Shown here piece after piece: positions 1 through 13,688 of a stretch of 64,000 nucleotides of DNA (position 1 is the first letter of the stretch; every line of letters begins with the position of its first letter). The notes under the pieces were generated by a model. It saw nothing but the letters and a program-made list of their open reading frames with translations. It was not told the origin of the DNA and did no database searches. The position numbers were made by a program, and so were the translations under genes. Source of the DNA: Lingula anatina (lineage: Eukaryota > Brachiopoda > Lingulata > Lingulida > Lingulidae); assembly GCF_001039355.2 (NCBI RefSeq), contig NW_019774480.1, positions 501,740-565,739 on the forward strand, given 5' to 3'.

Positions 1-859
1 TATTATATTATATTATTTATAATGCATGCAGACTTTTATGCAAAAGACGATAATAATATTTTTTGCACAGTGCACTACTTTCACGACTCACTATACCATT
101 TCACTCGATAGGAAGATATTTAAGGAAGTGATAAAACGTTAAGAATGGACGGAAAGTTCTAGAATTATTTAACGAACTGTTGGAACCAACGTATTCTGAA
201 GGAAGGTAATTAAGGGAAATTGCCTGTATTCCGGAAGACGAGAAAGGAATGAAAATACCCCTTAGACTTGCTAAGAGTTTCATCAACGTTCTTGCCTACC
301 GTTACCCCGAAATGTTTACGGAAGAATAATTGCAATCACGGTATCTGAAGTTAAGGTTTTCATTGTTTTTAATAAAAAAAACATGACTCTGAAACCTACA
401 TAAAAAGCTTCATATTAATTTGTTGAGCGAACCGTGTACCTACCGCAAGTTCATTATAACTAAACTCACAAAACCTGCAAAACCGTCATGGAGTGAGACC
501 AGCTGAAATAAAGATGGAAATCAATTACACATACATGTGTATGTGTATAGCATATGAAGTATTACTGTAATTGCAATAAATGGAACATTAATTTTACGAA
601 TTCTAGGAACTGTATCACAAAACCCCAGACACCCGAAGACAGATGCCTTTGGATCATTGCATCTTAATATTGTGAGCACATTCAAAATGCCAGCCATTTC
701 CATAAAATACTGGTAAATTTTTATCACGCCATGCCGTGCTCACATGCTAAGATAAATATTTAACATACAGGTATTACGGAGATCTATTACCATTAGGATA
801 CATTAAAGTCTTGACCACCAAACTGGCAAACAAATTAATTTCGACGCAAAGAAGACATC

Positions 860-935
860 ATTTCGACGTCACTGTATAAATGTGACGTCACTGTATAAAT
901 GTGACGTCACTGTATTAATGTGACGTCATCGTGAA
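860..935. repeat. Tandem 20-bp repeat of CRE-like TGACGTCA motifs
   Basis: Four units of roughly TGACGTCACTGTATAAA, three with a full TGACGTCA and the first with CGACGTCA. The companion copy at 1955-2021 has the same array with a few base changes. It sits in an intron of the EGF/SEA gene. Confidence 0.7.
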
Positions 936-974
936 ATCACATCACGCCGTGTGTCTGTTTGGGTGGGTACTCAC

Positions 975-1054
975 CGCTTTTCTAAGTACGGTATACTCAG
1001 CAGAACCCACTATCAAGTAAGGAGCTGGGTTCACCACATCCAATGTTATGTTCA
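975..1054 (-). CDS. Putative first exon of a second SEA domain (copy)
   Basis: The same 80-bp exon as 2067-2146, with a TATTTTAG acceptor and GTGAGT donor, in the tandem copy nearest the left edge. The gene continues beyond position 1. Confidence 0.5.
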
Positions 1055-2878
1055 CTAAAATAATAATAAAAAAACGAGTTTGTCCGTGAATTAGTGACAT
1101 GAAATAGAAAGAAATAACACTAATTTTCCAATCTAAAGGAATTGACTTAAACACGCACATGAAAGTCTTTTTTTAGAGATTATAATAATAATTTATCGTT
1201 AGTCGAGTCTAACTTCATTAAAGTGTGTTCTGTACAGACTTTGCAAATAAAATGCAAAATTAAAAATATTATTTAAATTAAAAATGTGTTGATTGTAAAG
1301 AGAAATATTTCTAATTATAACATTCAGTAAAGTCTAAGTTGTTTAATCAAAATTATTCTAAAAAGATGAGTTTTTATTTTTTAGCAACTGCTGAGCTTAT
1401 ATTCCTTTGTTCTGATATCGATGTGAAGTATTCTTTCTCCAGTTACAATCTATAGACCGGGCATCGCATTTTATCTGCGCCAGGTCAGTGTGTCTGGTTC
1501 CTGGTAAAAACAGCCCATTGTTCTTACCTCCGTAGTTAACCTCCGTGTCACATGTGAACCCGTTTCCAAAGTATCCANCATGGAGTGAGACCAGCTGAAA
1601 TAAAGATGGAAATCAATTACACATACATGTGTATGTGTATAGCATATGAAGTATTACTGTAATTGCAATAAATGGAACATTAATTTTACGAATTCTAGGA
1701 ACTGTATCACAAAACCCCAGACACCCGAAGACAGATGCCTTTGGATCATTGCATCTTAATATTGTGAGCACATTCAAAATGCCAGCCATTTCCATAAAAT
1801 ACTGGTAAATTTTTATCAGGCCATGCCGTGCTCACATGCTAAGATAAATATTTAACATACAGGTATTACGGAGATCTATTACCATTAGGATACATAAAAG
1901 TCTTGACCACCAAACTGGCAAACAAATTAATTTCGACGCAAAAAAGACATCATTTCGACGTCACTGTATAAATGTGACGTCACTGTATTCATGTGACGTC
2001 ACTGTATTCATGTGACGTCATCGTGAAATCACATCACGCCGTGTGTCTGTTTGGGTGGGTACTCACCGCTTTTCTAAGTACGGTATACTCAGCAGAACCC
2101 ACTATCAAGTAAGGAGCTGGGTTCACCACATCCAATGTTATGTTCACTTAAATAATAATAAAAAAACTAGTTTGTCCGTGAATTAGTGACATGAAATAGA
2201 AAGAAATAACACTAATTTTCCAATCTAAAGGAATTGACTTAAACACGCACATGAAAGTCTTTTTTAGAGATTATAATAATAATTTATCGTTAGTCGAGTC
2301 TAACTTCATTAAAGTGTGTTCTGTACAGACTTTGCAAATAAAATGCAAAATTAAAAATATTATTTAAATTAAAAATGTGTTGATTGTAAAGAGAAATATT
2401 TCTAATTATAACATTCAGTAAAGTCTAAGTTGTTTAATCAAAATTATTCTAAAAAGATGAGTTTTTATTTTTTAGCAACTGCTGAGCTTATATTCCTTTG
2501 TTCTGATATCGATGTGAAGTATTCTTTCTCCAGTTACAATCTATAGACCGGGCATCGCATTTTATCTGCGCCAGGTCAGTGTGTCTGGTTCCTGGTAAAA
2601 ACAGCCCATTGTTCTTACCTCCGTAGTTAACCTCCGTGTCACATGTGAACCCGTTTCCAAAGTATCCAGTGTTACACGTGCAACTGAAACTCCCAATAGT
2701 ATTGATACACGCTGCGGCAGTATGGCAGCCACCTCGGTTGAAGATGCATTCATCGATATCTGGAAATGAAAATGAATGGGGATTTATTAGCTTATTAACA
2801 TGGTTTTATCTTTACTGGAAAGCGAATGTGAACAATCGGGCTATCAGGACCAGAAAAAGCTTCTCAATTGAGGTCTCT

Positions 2879-2920
<42 letters not shown>

Positions 2921-5900
2921 AAACACACACACACGCACACACACATGCACACACATCCTCTCTTTGTGTGCGTGTGTGGAAGTGAGAAGGGAGGGCGATC
3001 CATTTGCTATGATCAATATCTACCCAAAATCATGATGGGTGGAAACTTACTTGTTCTCAAAAAATAAATTGAAAACACGAGATTAAGTGGTGGTTTGACA
3101 ACAATTAATCAAAATAAATTACTACTCTCTTAATCCATAAAAATCACTGCCCTGTTTGTGATGTGATAAGTCACGTGACCTGGGTAAGAGCCAGGGGCGT
3201 GAAGCGGATGCTATGTATGACCATGTATGCGACGTGGGATGCAAGACATGGACTATCAAACTGGTTTGGATAGACTGACGTACCTGATACCGCGCCTTGT
3301 ATCAAGGCCGGTGTCCGTCTCACTCTGTAACTAGCCCTGCTGGTGGTATCGATCAGAACGTTATTGACCCGTTGAAGATTGGCCAAAATGTACACTGAGA
3401 TGGCGCTGATGGTTTCGTTGTCTGGGCTCGTCGTGTTCACCAGTACCGTGTAGTAGACGGCGAGTCCGTTATCGTTTCTGAAAATGTAGGAAAATTCCAC
3501 CGGGTATGTAGTTTCAATAGAAACGTAGAAGGTCGTTTGTCAATAGTTTGAAAATACATTGACACTTTGACCCCATTCCCACAGATTTTAGATCGATCTA
3601 TCCCTGTGGGGAGTCTCACTAGATAACTGTCAGCTTAGCCGGCTTGAGCGTCTGTCCCGCCTTCTAAAAGCTGTAAGGGGGTAATTAACTGTCGTGCGCG
3701 CTCGGCTGACTGCAAATTAGCGTGCACCCCCAGGGAGTTAGGTCGATCCGGATGGATCGATCTAATTCTCTGGGAATGCACTCTTTGATTTTAGACCTGT
3801 CGGGGGAAAATGAGATGCGTTTTAATATACAGATCTGCAACGAATTTAATGCATTTGTTTTAGGTTTATGAAATGTTGTAACACACAAGCATACAGCGCC
3901 AAATATAGACCTATGCTTGTCATCTGATTACATTACTTTAAAGAATCAGTGAGGTCAACATTTAAGATTATTTAGTTCACAAGTCACACAATGTGAGGTA
4001 AATTCAATATAATACAATGTAATACAATAAAAATATATATTTTGTGGTACCCGTTGTTTTATATACCCTAATATCTTCGATAAGCAAATTTTACAGGGCA
4101 ACCCAATAAGTCTTGTCTTTTATGGATCTTTCTCACCATCAACTCCATTTGATCTAGGCTGCTACAAGTGCAAAATACTACAGTTTTATAGCTTAGAATT
4201 TGCATTCATAGACTTTATAATTGCCTGCACTACCAGCAGGAACAGCTCTATACAATAACTTACCTTATCTCAGTAATCTCTACCCGGTTGAAATCAGTGA
4301 AATTTGCATAGAACTCGTTCAACTGCAAGTTGCGAAATAATGCATTTTGAATATATTTGTAATGTTGTTCCGTGTTAGTTTGAACATTTAGAACTTTTTA
4401 TTCTTATGCACAATAAATATCTAAAAAATGTCCATAGTCTATGGTTTAATTTTTATTTTCAATGGTTATCGATGATTATCTTGATAACAAAAGAGGCAAA
4501 AATGTTTAAACGTATCAGGCATTCAAAAATAAAACCAACTTTAATTAATTTCTGTTCCTTTTCTGCAAATGTCTTACCGTTCTCACTAACAAGGAATAAT
4601 CCGTGCTTCCTGGCTGGTACCGAGAGGCGGAATACTCGTTGTCGAAATTCATTAACACTGAAATAAGAGAACAAGATATAGCAACCAAGTCGGCAATTGT
4701 GGTAGAAAAATAATCACCATATGATAGTAGATATAAATGAGTCTATCTTGACTCAATGGCATCCGAATTCGGGTCACATCAGTTAAAACATTGTCACATG
4801 CGACACTTGACCAGTGCTTGGTTTGTGTGCAACATGGTACCGCTTATAAGGCGTATTATTGCGGTGGAGAGAAACACGTGCATACCTTTACTTAAATTTG
4901 TACGACAATCTAGTCATAATCCCCTAAATAACTTATAGATAAATCGATGCAACTGCCATGTTTTAACGAATATAGTAACATATTGCAGTTTTGTTCAAGG
5001 GTATGTTTCCAAGGGTATCCATACCTTTAACTCCCTGTAATGGCCTACAAACAATTCCATCCCCGGTGAAGGCGTTTCTACAAGAGCAAGTGTAACTTCC
5101 GGGCGTGTTAGTACAGTCAGCATTGGGACTGCAGTCATGCGATGACGTGCATTCATTGATGTCAGTACACGCGAGTCCAGTTCCCTCAAAGCCCGGTTTA
5201 CATTTACAAACGTAGGAGCCCTCCGTGTCCGTACATGTGGCGTCAGCATGGCAGGGCGAGGCAGTGCATTCGTTAATATTCGAGCATGTCCGACCGTCTC
5301 CTGTGTAGCCGGCGTCACACGCGCACTTGTAGGATCCCACCGTATTGGTGCACTGCGCGTTAGCGTGGCATTGGTTTGACGTTGAGCATTCGTCTATATC
5401 TAGAGAAAACACAAATGGTTGTATATATATATATATCCTTATATNAGTTTGTCCGTGAATTAGTGACATGAAATAGAAAGAAATAACACTAATTTTCCAA
5501 TCTAAAGGAATTGACTTAAACACGCACATGAAAGTCTTTTTTAGAGATTATAATAATAATTTATCGTTAGTCGAGTCTAACTTCATTAAAGTGTGTTCTG
5601 TACAGACTTTGCAAATAAAATGCAAAATTAAAAATATTATTTAAATTAAAAATGTGTTAATTGTAAAGAGAAATATTTCTAATTATAACATTCAATAAAG
5701 TCTAAGTTGTTTAATCAAAATTATTCTAAAAAGATGAGTTTTTATTTTTTAGCAACTGCTGAGCTTATATTCCTTTGTTCTGATATCGATGTGAAGTATT
5801 CTTTCTCCAGTTACAATCTATAGACCGGGCATCGCATTTTATCTGCGCCAGGTCAGTGTGTCTGGTTCCTGGTAAAAACAGCCCATTGTTCTTACCTCCG

Positions 5901-8900
5901 TAGTTAACCTCCGTGTCACATGTGAACCCGTTTCCAAAGTATCCACTGTTACACGTGCAACTGAAACTCCCAATAGTATTGATACACGCTGCGGCAGTAT
6001 GGCAGCCACCTCGGTTGAAGATGCATTCATCGATATCTGGAAATGAAAATGAATGGGGATTTATTAGCTTATTAACATGGTTTTATCTTTACTGGAAAGC
6101 GAATGTGAGCAATCGGGCCATCAGGACCAGAAAAAGCTTCTCAATTGAGGTCTCTCTTTTCTCTCTCTCTTTTTCAAACACACACCCACGCACACGCACA
6201 TGCACAAACATCCTCTCTTTGACTGCGTGTGTGGAAGTGAGAAGGGAGGGCGATCCATTTGCTATGATCAATATCTACTCAAAATCATGATGGGTGGAAA
6301 CTTACTTGTTCTCAAAAATAAATTGAAAACACAAGATTAAGTGGTGGTTTGACAACAATTAATCAAAATAAATTACTACTCTCTTAATCCATAAAAATCA
6401 CTGCCCTGTTTGTGATGTGATAAGTCACGTGACCTGGGTAAGAGCCAGGGGCGTGAAGCGGATGCTATGTATGACCATGTATGCGACGTGGGATGCAAGA
6501 CATGGACTATCAAACTGGTTTGGATAGACTGACGTACCTGATACCGCGCCTTGTATCAAGGCCGGTGTCTGTCTCACTCTGTAACTAGCCCTGCTGGTGG
6601 TATCGATCAGAACATTATTGACCCGTTGAAGATTGGCCAAAATGTACACTGAGATGGCGCTGATGGTTTCGTTGTCTGGGCTCGTCGTGTTCACCAGTAC
6701 CGTGTAGTAGACGGCGAGGCCGTTATCGTTTCTGAAAATGTAGGAAAATTCCACCGGGTATGTAGTTTCAATAGAAGCGTAGAAGGTCGTTTGTCAATAG
6801 TTTGAAAATACATTGACACTTTGACCCCATTCCCACAGATTTTAGATCGATCTATCCCTGTGGGGAGTCTCACTAGATTACTGTCAGCTTAGCCGGCTTA
6901 AGCGTCTGTCCCGCCTTCTAAAAGCTGTAAGGGGGTAATTAACTGTCGTGCGCGCTCGACTGACTGCAAATTAGCGTGCACCCCCAGGGAGTTAGGTCGA
7001 TCCGGATGGATAGATCTAAATCTCTGGGAATGCACTCTCTGATTTTAGACCTGTCGGGGGAGTAATGAGATGCGTTTTAATATACAGATCTGCAACGGAT
7101 TTAATGCATTTGTTTTAGGTTTATGAAATGTTGTAACACACAAGCAGACGGCGCCAAATATAGACCTATGCTTGTCATCTGATTACATTATTTTAAAGAA
7201 TCAGTGAGGTCAACATTTAAGATTATTTAGTTCACAAGTCACACAATGTGAGGTAAATTCAATATAATACAATGCAATACAATAAAAATATATATTTTGT
7301 GGTACCCGTTGTTTTATATACCCTAATATCTTCGATAAGCAAATTTTACAGGGCAACCCAATAAGTCTTGTCTTTTATGGATCTTTCTCACCATCAACTC
7401 TATTTGATCTAGGCTGCTACAAGTGCAAAATACTACAGTTTTATAGCTTAGAATTAGCATTCATAGACTTTATAATTGCCTGCACTACCAGCAGGAACAG
7501 CTCTATACAATAACTTACCTTATCTCAGTAATCTCTACCCGGTTGAAATCAGTGAAATTTGCATAGAACTCGTTCAACTGCAAGTTGCGAAATAATGCAT
7601 TTTGAATATATTTGTAATGTTGTTCCGTGTTAGTTTGAACATTTAGAACTTTTTATTCTTATGCACAATAAATATCTAAAAAATGTCCATAGTCTATGGT
7701 TTAATTTTTATTTTCAATGGTTATCGATGATTATCTTGATAACAAAAGAGGCAAAAATGTTTAAACGTATCAGGCATTCAAAAATAAAACCAACTTTAAT
7801 TAATTTCTGTTCCTTTTCTGCAAATGTCTTACCGTTCTCACTAACAAGGAATAATCCGTGCTTCCTGGCTGGTACCGAGAGGCGGAATACTCGTTGTCGA
7901 AATTCATTAACACTGAAATAAGAGAACAAGATATAGCAACCAAGTCGGCAATTGTGGTAGAAAAATAATCACCATATGATAGTAGATATAAATGAGTCTA
8001 TCTTGACTCAATGGCATCAGAATTCGGGTCACATCAGTTAAAACATTGTCACATGCGACACTTGACCAGTGCTTGGTTTGTGTGCAACATGGTACCGCTT
8101 ATAAGGCGTATTATTGCGGTGGAGAGAAACACGTGCAAACCTTTACTTAAATTTGTAAGACTATCTAGTCATAATCGCCTAAATAACTTATAGATAAATC
8201 GATGCAACTGCCATGTTTTAACGAATATAGTAACATATTGCAGTTTTGTTCAAGGGTATGTTTCCAAGGGTATCCATACCTTTAACTCCCTGTAATGGCC
8301 TACAAACAATTCCATCCCCAGTGAAGGCGTTTCTACACGAGCAAGTGTAACTTCCGGGCGTGTTAGTACAGTCAGCATTGGGACTGCAGTCATGCGATGA
8401 CGTGCATTCATTGATATCAGTACACGCGAGTCCAGTTCCCTCAAAGCCCGGTTTACATTTACAAACGTAGGAGCCCTCCGTGTCCGTACATGTGGCGTCA
8501 GCATGGCAGGGCGAGGCAGTGCATTCGTTAATATTCGAGCATGTCCGACCGTCTCCAGTGTAGCCGGCGTCACACGCGCACGTGTAGGATCCCACCGTAT
8601 TGGTGCACTGCGCGTTAGCGTGGCATTGGTTTGACGTTGAGCATTCGTCTATATCTAGAGAAAACACAAATGGTTGTATATATATATATCCTTTTTAATG
8701 AAAGCATGTACCTTTGTTGCCAAATGGTAACACATGCGTTATTTTAACCTAACTTAATTACAGGGTTGACGGGGAGTACACCTACTGCAGTCAAAAAGTA
8801 TATGGGGCTTCTTTCCTGTAAATGATCAATGCACTTCTTTGAAAACTTTCAAGAATTCACCTTGCGTCGTTATTTAACATTATAAACACAATATCGAGTT

Positions 8901-10954
8901 GCAGATGGCATGATGCCATCATCAATGACTGTCCACGTACCTCTGCACGTTCTTTGGTCACTCTGATCCAACACAAAGCCCGTCCTGCAAGTACAGTTAT
9001 AGCTGCCACCTAGGTTATTGCAGTCGCTCGTCGTGCGGTTACAGTTGTCTGCTCCCGTTGTGCATTCATTGATATCTGTGATTGTTAATACAAAAATAAT
9101 AACTTGTAATATAAAACGAAGCATGCGAATCGTCCTGATAGTATACCTCAGGTTCTTATTATGACATTCATTGATATCTGTGATTGTTAATACAACGTAA
9201 TATAAAAATGAAGCATATGGAACGTCTCAATACCTCGAGTCCTAATCATAACCACTGGAACATTGTGGTTTTTGCAATGGACAACAATTATATTTCACAC
9301 TCAAACTCATTTCAAATTTTAATAAATACATAAAAAATAACAATAAACTTATTTTAGTTCTAAAATCCATTAAAAATACTCAGTAGACCAGGGGGACTTT
9401 AATAAAAATTAGCGAATCATTCAAGAATCGGTTTATTGGTGTTTTTTTACGGTCGTCATATCTCACCTTCACAAGCGCCACTGCTTCCAAGGAAATAGCC
9501 AGAGAGACAGTAACAAACAGGAATAGATGCATTGCACAGTCCTTGGTTACAGGTAAGGCCCGCGTTAACACATACAGTTAATGTTGCGTTGTTCACTGAA
9601 ATGTAACAAATTAAACAAATGCTCATTGAAGAATCTCTTTTAATTCTGGTCTTTTTATAGATTATCGCTATGGTACTTATAAAATGGGCGTGAAAACTTG
9701 CTTGTGTTCAAGTCTATTTTATGAGAAACGTTAAAACTGATAACAGAATACATGTTTGCCAGTGGCGGATTTAGGGGGGGGGGGGGGGTCAGGGGTGTCC
9801 TGATCTCCCCTTCAATATCTGGTCCCCTCTTGTAATTAGAATTTTGACTAGCTGAATCATAGTTCTAAACCGTTCCAAATGGCACCGTTCGCCCTCTTAA
9901 ATACCAAAAAATTACGGGGCCCTTCAGCGGGTCCCGAACCCCACGCCAAGTGGGGGTGGGGGTGGAGGGGGGGGGAGGGTCAGCTTCACATCCGCGGACC
10001 CCCACTTCAAATAATCCTGGATCCGCCCCTGTATGCTGATATAAAACATGTAGATCAAAATAAAACAATAATGGGCAATAATGTGTCAATGTCTGCCGTG
10101 CGTTGATCCTCACCTTGATTGCACGTAAATCCATCAAGAGCCAACTGATAGTCAGAATTGAAGCAGGAGCACGTGTAGCTCCCCACAGTGTTAGCACAGT
10201 CATGGTCACAGCGGTCTGTCTTCAAGGCACACTCGTCAACATCTGAAACATACAGTAATCAGCGTCATGCTTTCTGGCAGTTAGTTTCGGTTTCGTTTCT
10301 GATGACGACCTTATGGAGGGTACTGCATGTAGTAGCATATAAGGTACAGTCACAACAATATTTAACCTACTTGTATTTAAAATATGCAGTGATGTTGTTT
10401 GCATGGGTTAGGCCTGAAATTCCATTCTCACTATGGACTTGGTATTTTCTGTGAGCTATTCTGAATAATGTATTGCAAGAGGCCACCAGGATACATTTCA
10501 AACATTTTAAATTCTAAAAACAGGAATTTCACCAACGCTTGTTGTTATTTTTTGGTAACGCCAGTCATCAATTCAGTGATAAAAATCAAACTTGCATGCA
10601 ACGTTCTTTTAAAATTCAGAAAAACGTATAATGTTAGCAAACATTTCTCAGACGGTATACAACTGTATATACCAATAGACCTTATTACCTTGACAGTGCG
10701 TATCATTGACCAATGTTTTTCCTGGATTGCAGCCACAGCTGAAGCCACCAGGCGTGTTAGTGCATGTCTCCTCGCAGTTCGTGCCCCCCTCAACACACTC
10801 ATTTATATCTGTAAAATACACCTGTCTCGGTAAATAGTTCTAAAAGGTGTGTCATACCCCCCCCCCCCCCAGGAACTCTCAATTTCTTCTATCTAGTGAC
10901 ATACTAATAACTGAGGGAATAAAATGACATGCATTAAAAATTCTTGCGTTTATA

Positions 10955-11006
<52 letters not shown>

Positions 11007-11128
11007 ATACTACTACTAGCATTATTAACAATATTTTCATCTTAATCATCATTACTTTATATAGGCCTATCTTATATTTACCGGGCTTTGTAAATTACAA
11101 TTATTTCAAGCATGTACTCGTACCGAAA

Positions 11129-11171
<43 letters not shown>

Positions 11172-13634
11172 CATACCCAGACAAGAGCCAGTAGGGTCTG
11201 CTCTGTATCCTGTTTCGCATGCGCACGTGTACGATCCCCTGGTGTTATTGCAGATGGCGTTGGCACCACAGATGGTGGTGTTCTGCGCGCACTCGTCCAC
11301 GTCGTTCTCACAGTTCGCCCCCTCCCAGCCGGCCACGCAGTCCGTACACCCTACAACTCGGTCACAGGTGTTTGCACGGGACCCGCAGCTGCACGTGTTG
11401 GCGCAGTTGGTGCCCCAGTGGATGCCGTCACATGCTGCAATGAGAATATTTCTTTGCATTTTTTAAACGGCCAAAATATACTGAACTTGTACAGGTACCT
11501 GTATATCCGAAAAGAGTTCCGTTTTTATGTTACGGGGGCTTTGCACAACGATATTAAACCAGAGTAGAGATTGAGCATGTAGTCAACAACCAGTCACTCA
11601 GCCAATCAATCGGTCAGTCAGTCAGTCAGTCAGTTAGACAGACGGTCGGTCACAGAATGATTCAGAAAAAAAAAAAACCAGTGCGTGTATATACGACTTG
11701 CATTATTCGAAAGGTGCGATATGCGCATGACCGGAATTGTGCACTGCAGGGGTCAAAATAGTACCGGAAGCGTTGTTGACAGCGATAGGAACACATGATG
11801 GAAGCATAAGACATGCCGGGGGCGATATTAAACAAGCCATTTGAGGCGACAACGATGCCGGAGTTGAAAAGTTGGTTAAAATGTAGGATGCCCACACATC
11901 AGGCAAAAAAGAAGAGCTGATAAAAAGGTATGTTACACGATATTTTCTTAAATACAAGACCAAATACAAAACCCTAATGTGGTCATTATGTAATTATGTT
12001 CACCTGAGTCATTTATTGGGGAGATAAATTTGTCACCTGGTTCAAGCAGTTATCTGATACAATCTCTGAGGTGGGCTAGTGCACTGTACAGGCAATTAGT
12101 ACAAGCTCACTGTCAATATCAGTGCATCTATCATTTGTTCTTCTTCATTATCTTTCTGTTGTGTATCCAGGTAGATTTCGGTTAAAAAAATATGACTAGT
12201 CATGTCAATTTTCTGTTTTGTCATCAGTCTAATATGTATGTATGTAAATAAATCACTGTTACAGATGTGTTGATGATAATAATAATAATTAATAATAATA
12301 ATTTATTTTTCTATGGCGCATTCCATTAAAAATCTCAATGCGCCTTACAACATTCACTTAAAAGAGCTAAATAACACAATACTAATATAAGAACACATTA
12401 CAATTATAAAGGACTAAGAACTAATTTAAAGAACCAATTATTCATATTCTAAAATGATAAGAACCTAAAGTGACAACATTTAAAATTAATCATGACATTA
12501 ATGATGACTTTAATAATTATTTTCATGACTTTTAAATTTTTTACTCGTTTTATANCTAAACCGTACCAAATGACACCGTTCGCCCTCTAAAATACCAAAA
12601 AATTACGGGGCCCTTCAGCGGGTCCCGAACCCCACGCCAAGTGGGGGTGGGGGGTTGGGGGGGGGGGGAGAGGGGGGTCAGCTTCACATCCGCGGACCCC
12701 CACTTCAAACAATCCTGGATCCGCCCCTGTATGCTGATATAAAACATGTAGATCAAAATAAAATAATAATGGGCAATAATGTGTCAATGTCTGCCGTGCG
12801 TTGATCCTCACCTTGATTGCACGTAAATCCATCAAGAGCCAACTGATAGTCAGAATTGAAGCAGGAGCACGTGTAGCTCCCCACAGTGTTAGCACAGTCG
12901 TGGTCACAGCGGTCTGTCTTCAAGGCACACTCGTCAACATCTGAAACATACAGTGAACAGCGGCTTCGTCATGCTTTCTGGCAGTTAGTTTCGGTTTCGT
13001 TTCTGATGACGACCTTATCGAGGGTACTGCATGTAGTAGCATATAAGATACAGTCACCACAATATTAAACCTACTTGTATTTAACAATATGCAGTGATGT
13101 TGTTTGCATGGGTTAAGCCTGAAATTCCATTCTCACTATGGCCTTTGTATTTTCTGTGAGCTATTCTGAATAATGTATTGCAAGAGACCACCAGGATATA
13201 TTTCAAACATTTTAAATTCTATTTTTTTTTTGGTAACGCCAGTCATCAATTCAGTGATAAAAATCAAATTTGCATGCAACGTTCTTTTAAAATTCAGAAA
13301 AACGTATAATGTTAGCAAACATTTCTCAGACGGTATACAACTGTATATACCAATAGACCTTATTACCTTGACAGTGCGTATCATTGACCAATGTTTTTCC
13401 TGGATTGCAGCCACAGCTGAAGCCACCAGGCGTGTTAGTGCATGTCTCCTCGCAGTTCGTGCCCCCCTCAACACACTCATTTATATCTGTAAAATACACT
13501 TGTCTCGGTAAATAGTTCTAAAAGGTGTGTCATACCCCCCAGGAACTCTCAGTTTCTTTTATCTAGTGACATAATAATAACTGAGGGAATAAAATGACAT
13601 GCATTAAAAATTCTTGCGTTTATAACTACTACCC

Positions 13635-13688
<54 letters not shown>

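Larger units (their letters stand above)
487..1577. repeat. Haplotype-like duplicate of 1579-2668, joined at lone N 1578
   Basis: About 1.09 kb repeated almost base for base, including the second-SEA exon and the 3' end of a cbEGF exon. The second copy begins right after a single N, which points to overlapping contigs placed end to end. Confidence 0.85.
2169..5444. repeat. Haplotype-like duplicate of 5446-8693, joined at lone N 5445
   Basis: About 3.25 kb containing the post-SEA cbEGF exon, three SEA exons and the triple-cbEGF exon, repeated with scattered substitutions and microsatellite length changes. The second copy begins immediately after the lone N. Confidence 0.88.
9865..11694. repeat. 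Haplotype-like duplicate of 12556-14341, joined at lone N 12555
   Basis: About 1.8 kb with three EGF exons repeated, differing by substitutions, homopolymer lengths and microsatellite lengths. The sequence 11695-12554 is present in only one of the two copies. Confidence 0.88.

Noticed and set aside
521-727. 68-residue minus-strand frame ([15 protein letters not shown]) tested as the second exon of the second SEA domain
   Set aside because: It follows a possible acceptor and has a vaguely fitting pattern, but no GT donor exists at the required position and the continuation does not resemble a SEA strand.
860-935. Regularly spaced direct repeats considered as a CRISPR array
   Set aside because: Contiguous 20-bp tandem repeat without unique spacers, in a eukaryotic intron.
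2812-3067. Frames through the CT/CA microsatellite
   Set aside because: Low-complexity translation of a dinucleotide repeat.
5766-5869. Possible terminal exon of the EGF/SEA gene (frame [16 protein letters not shown] to a TAA, AATAAA-like sequence after it)
   Set aside because: The acceptor is weak, the peptide has no EGF or SEA features, and a better in-phase exon (975-1054) lies further downstream. The same sequence recurs in all haplotype copies, which adds no independent support.
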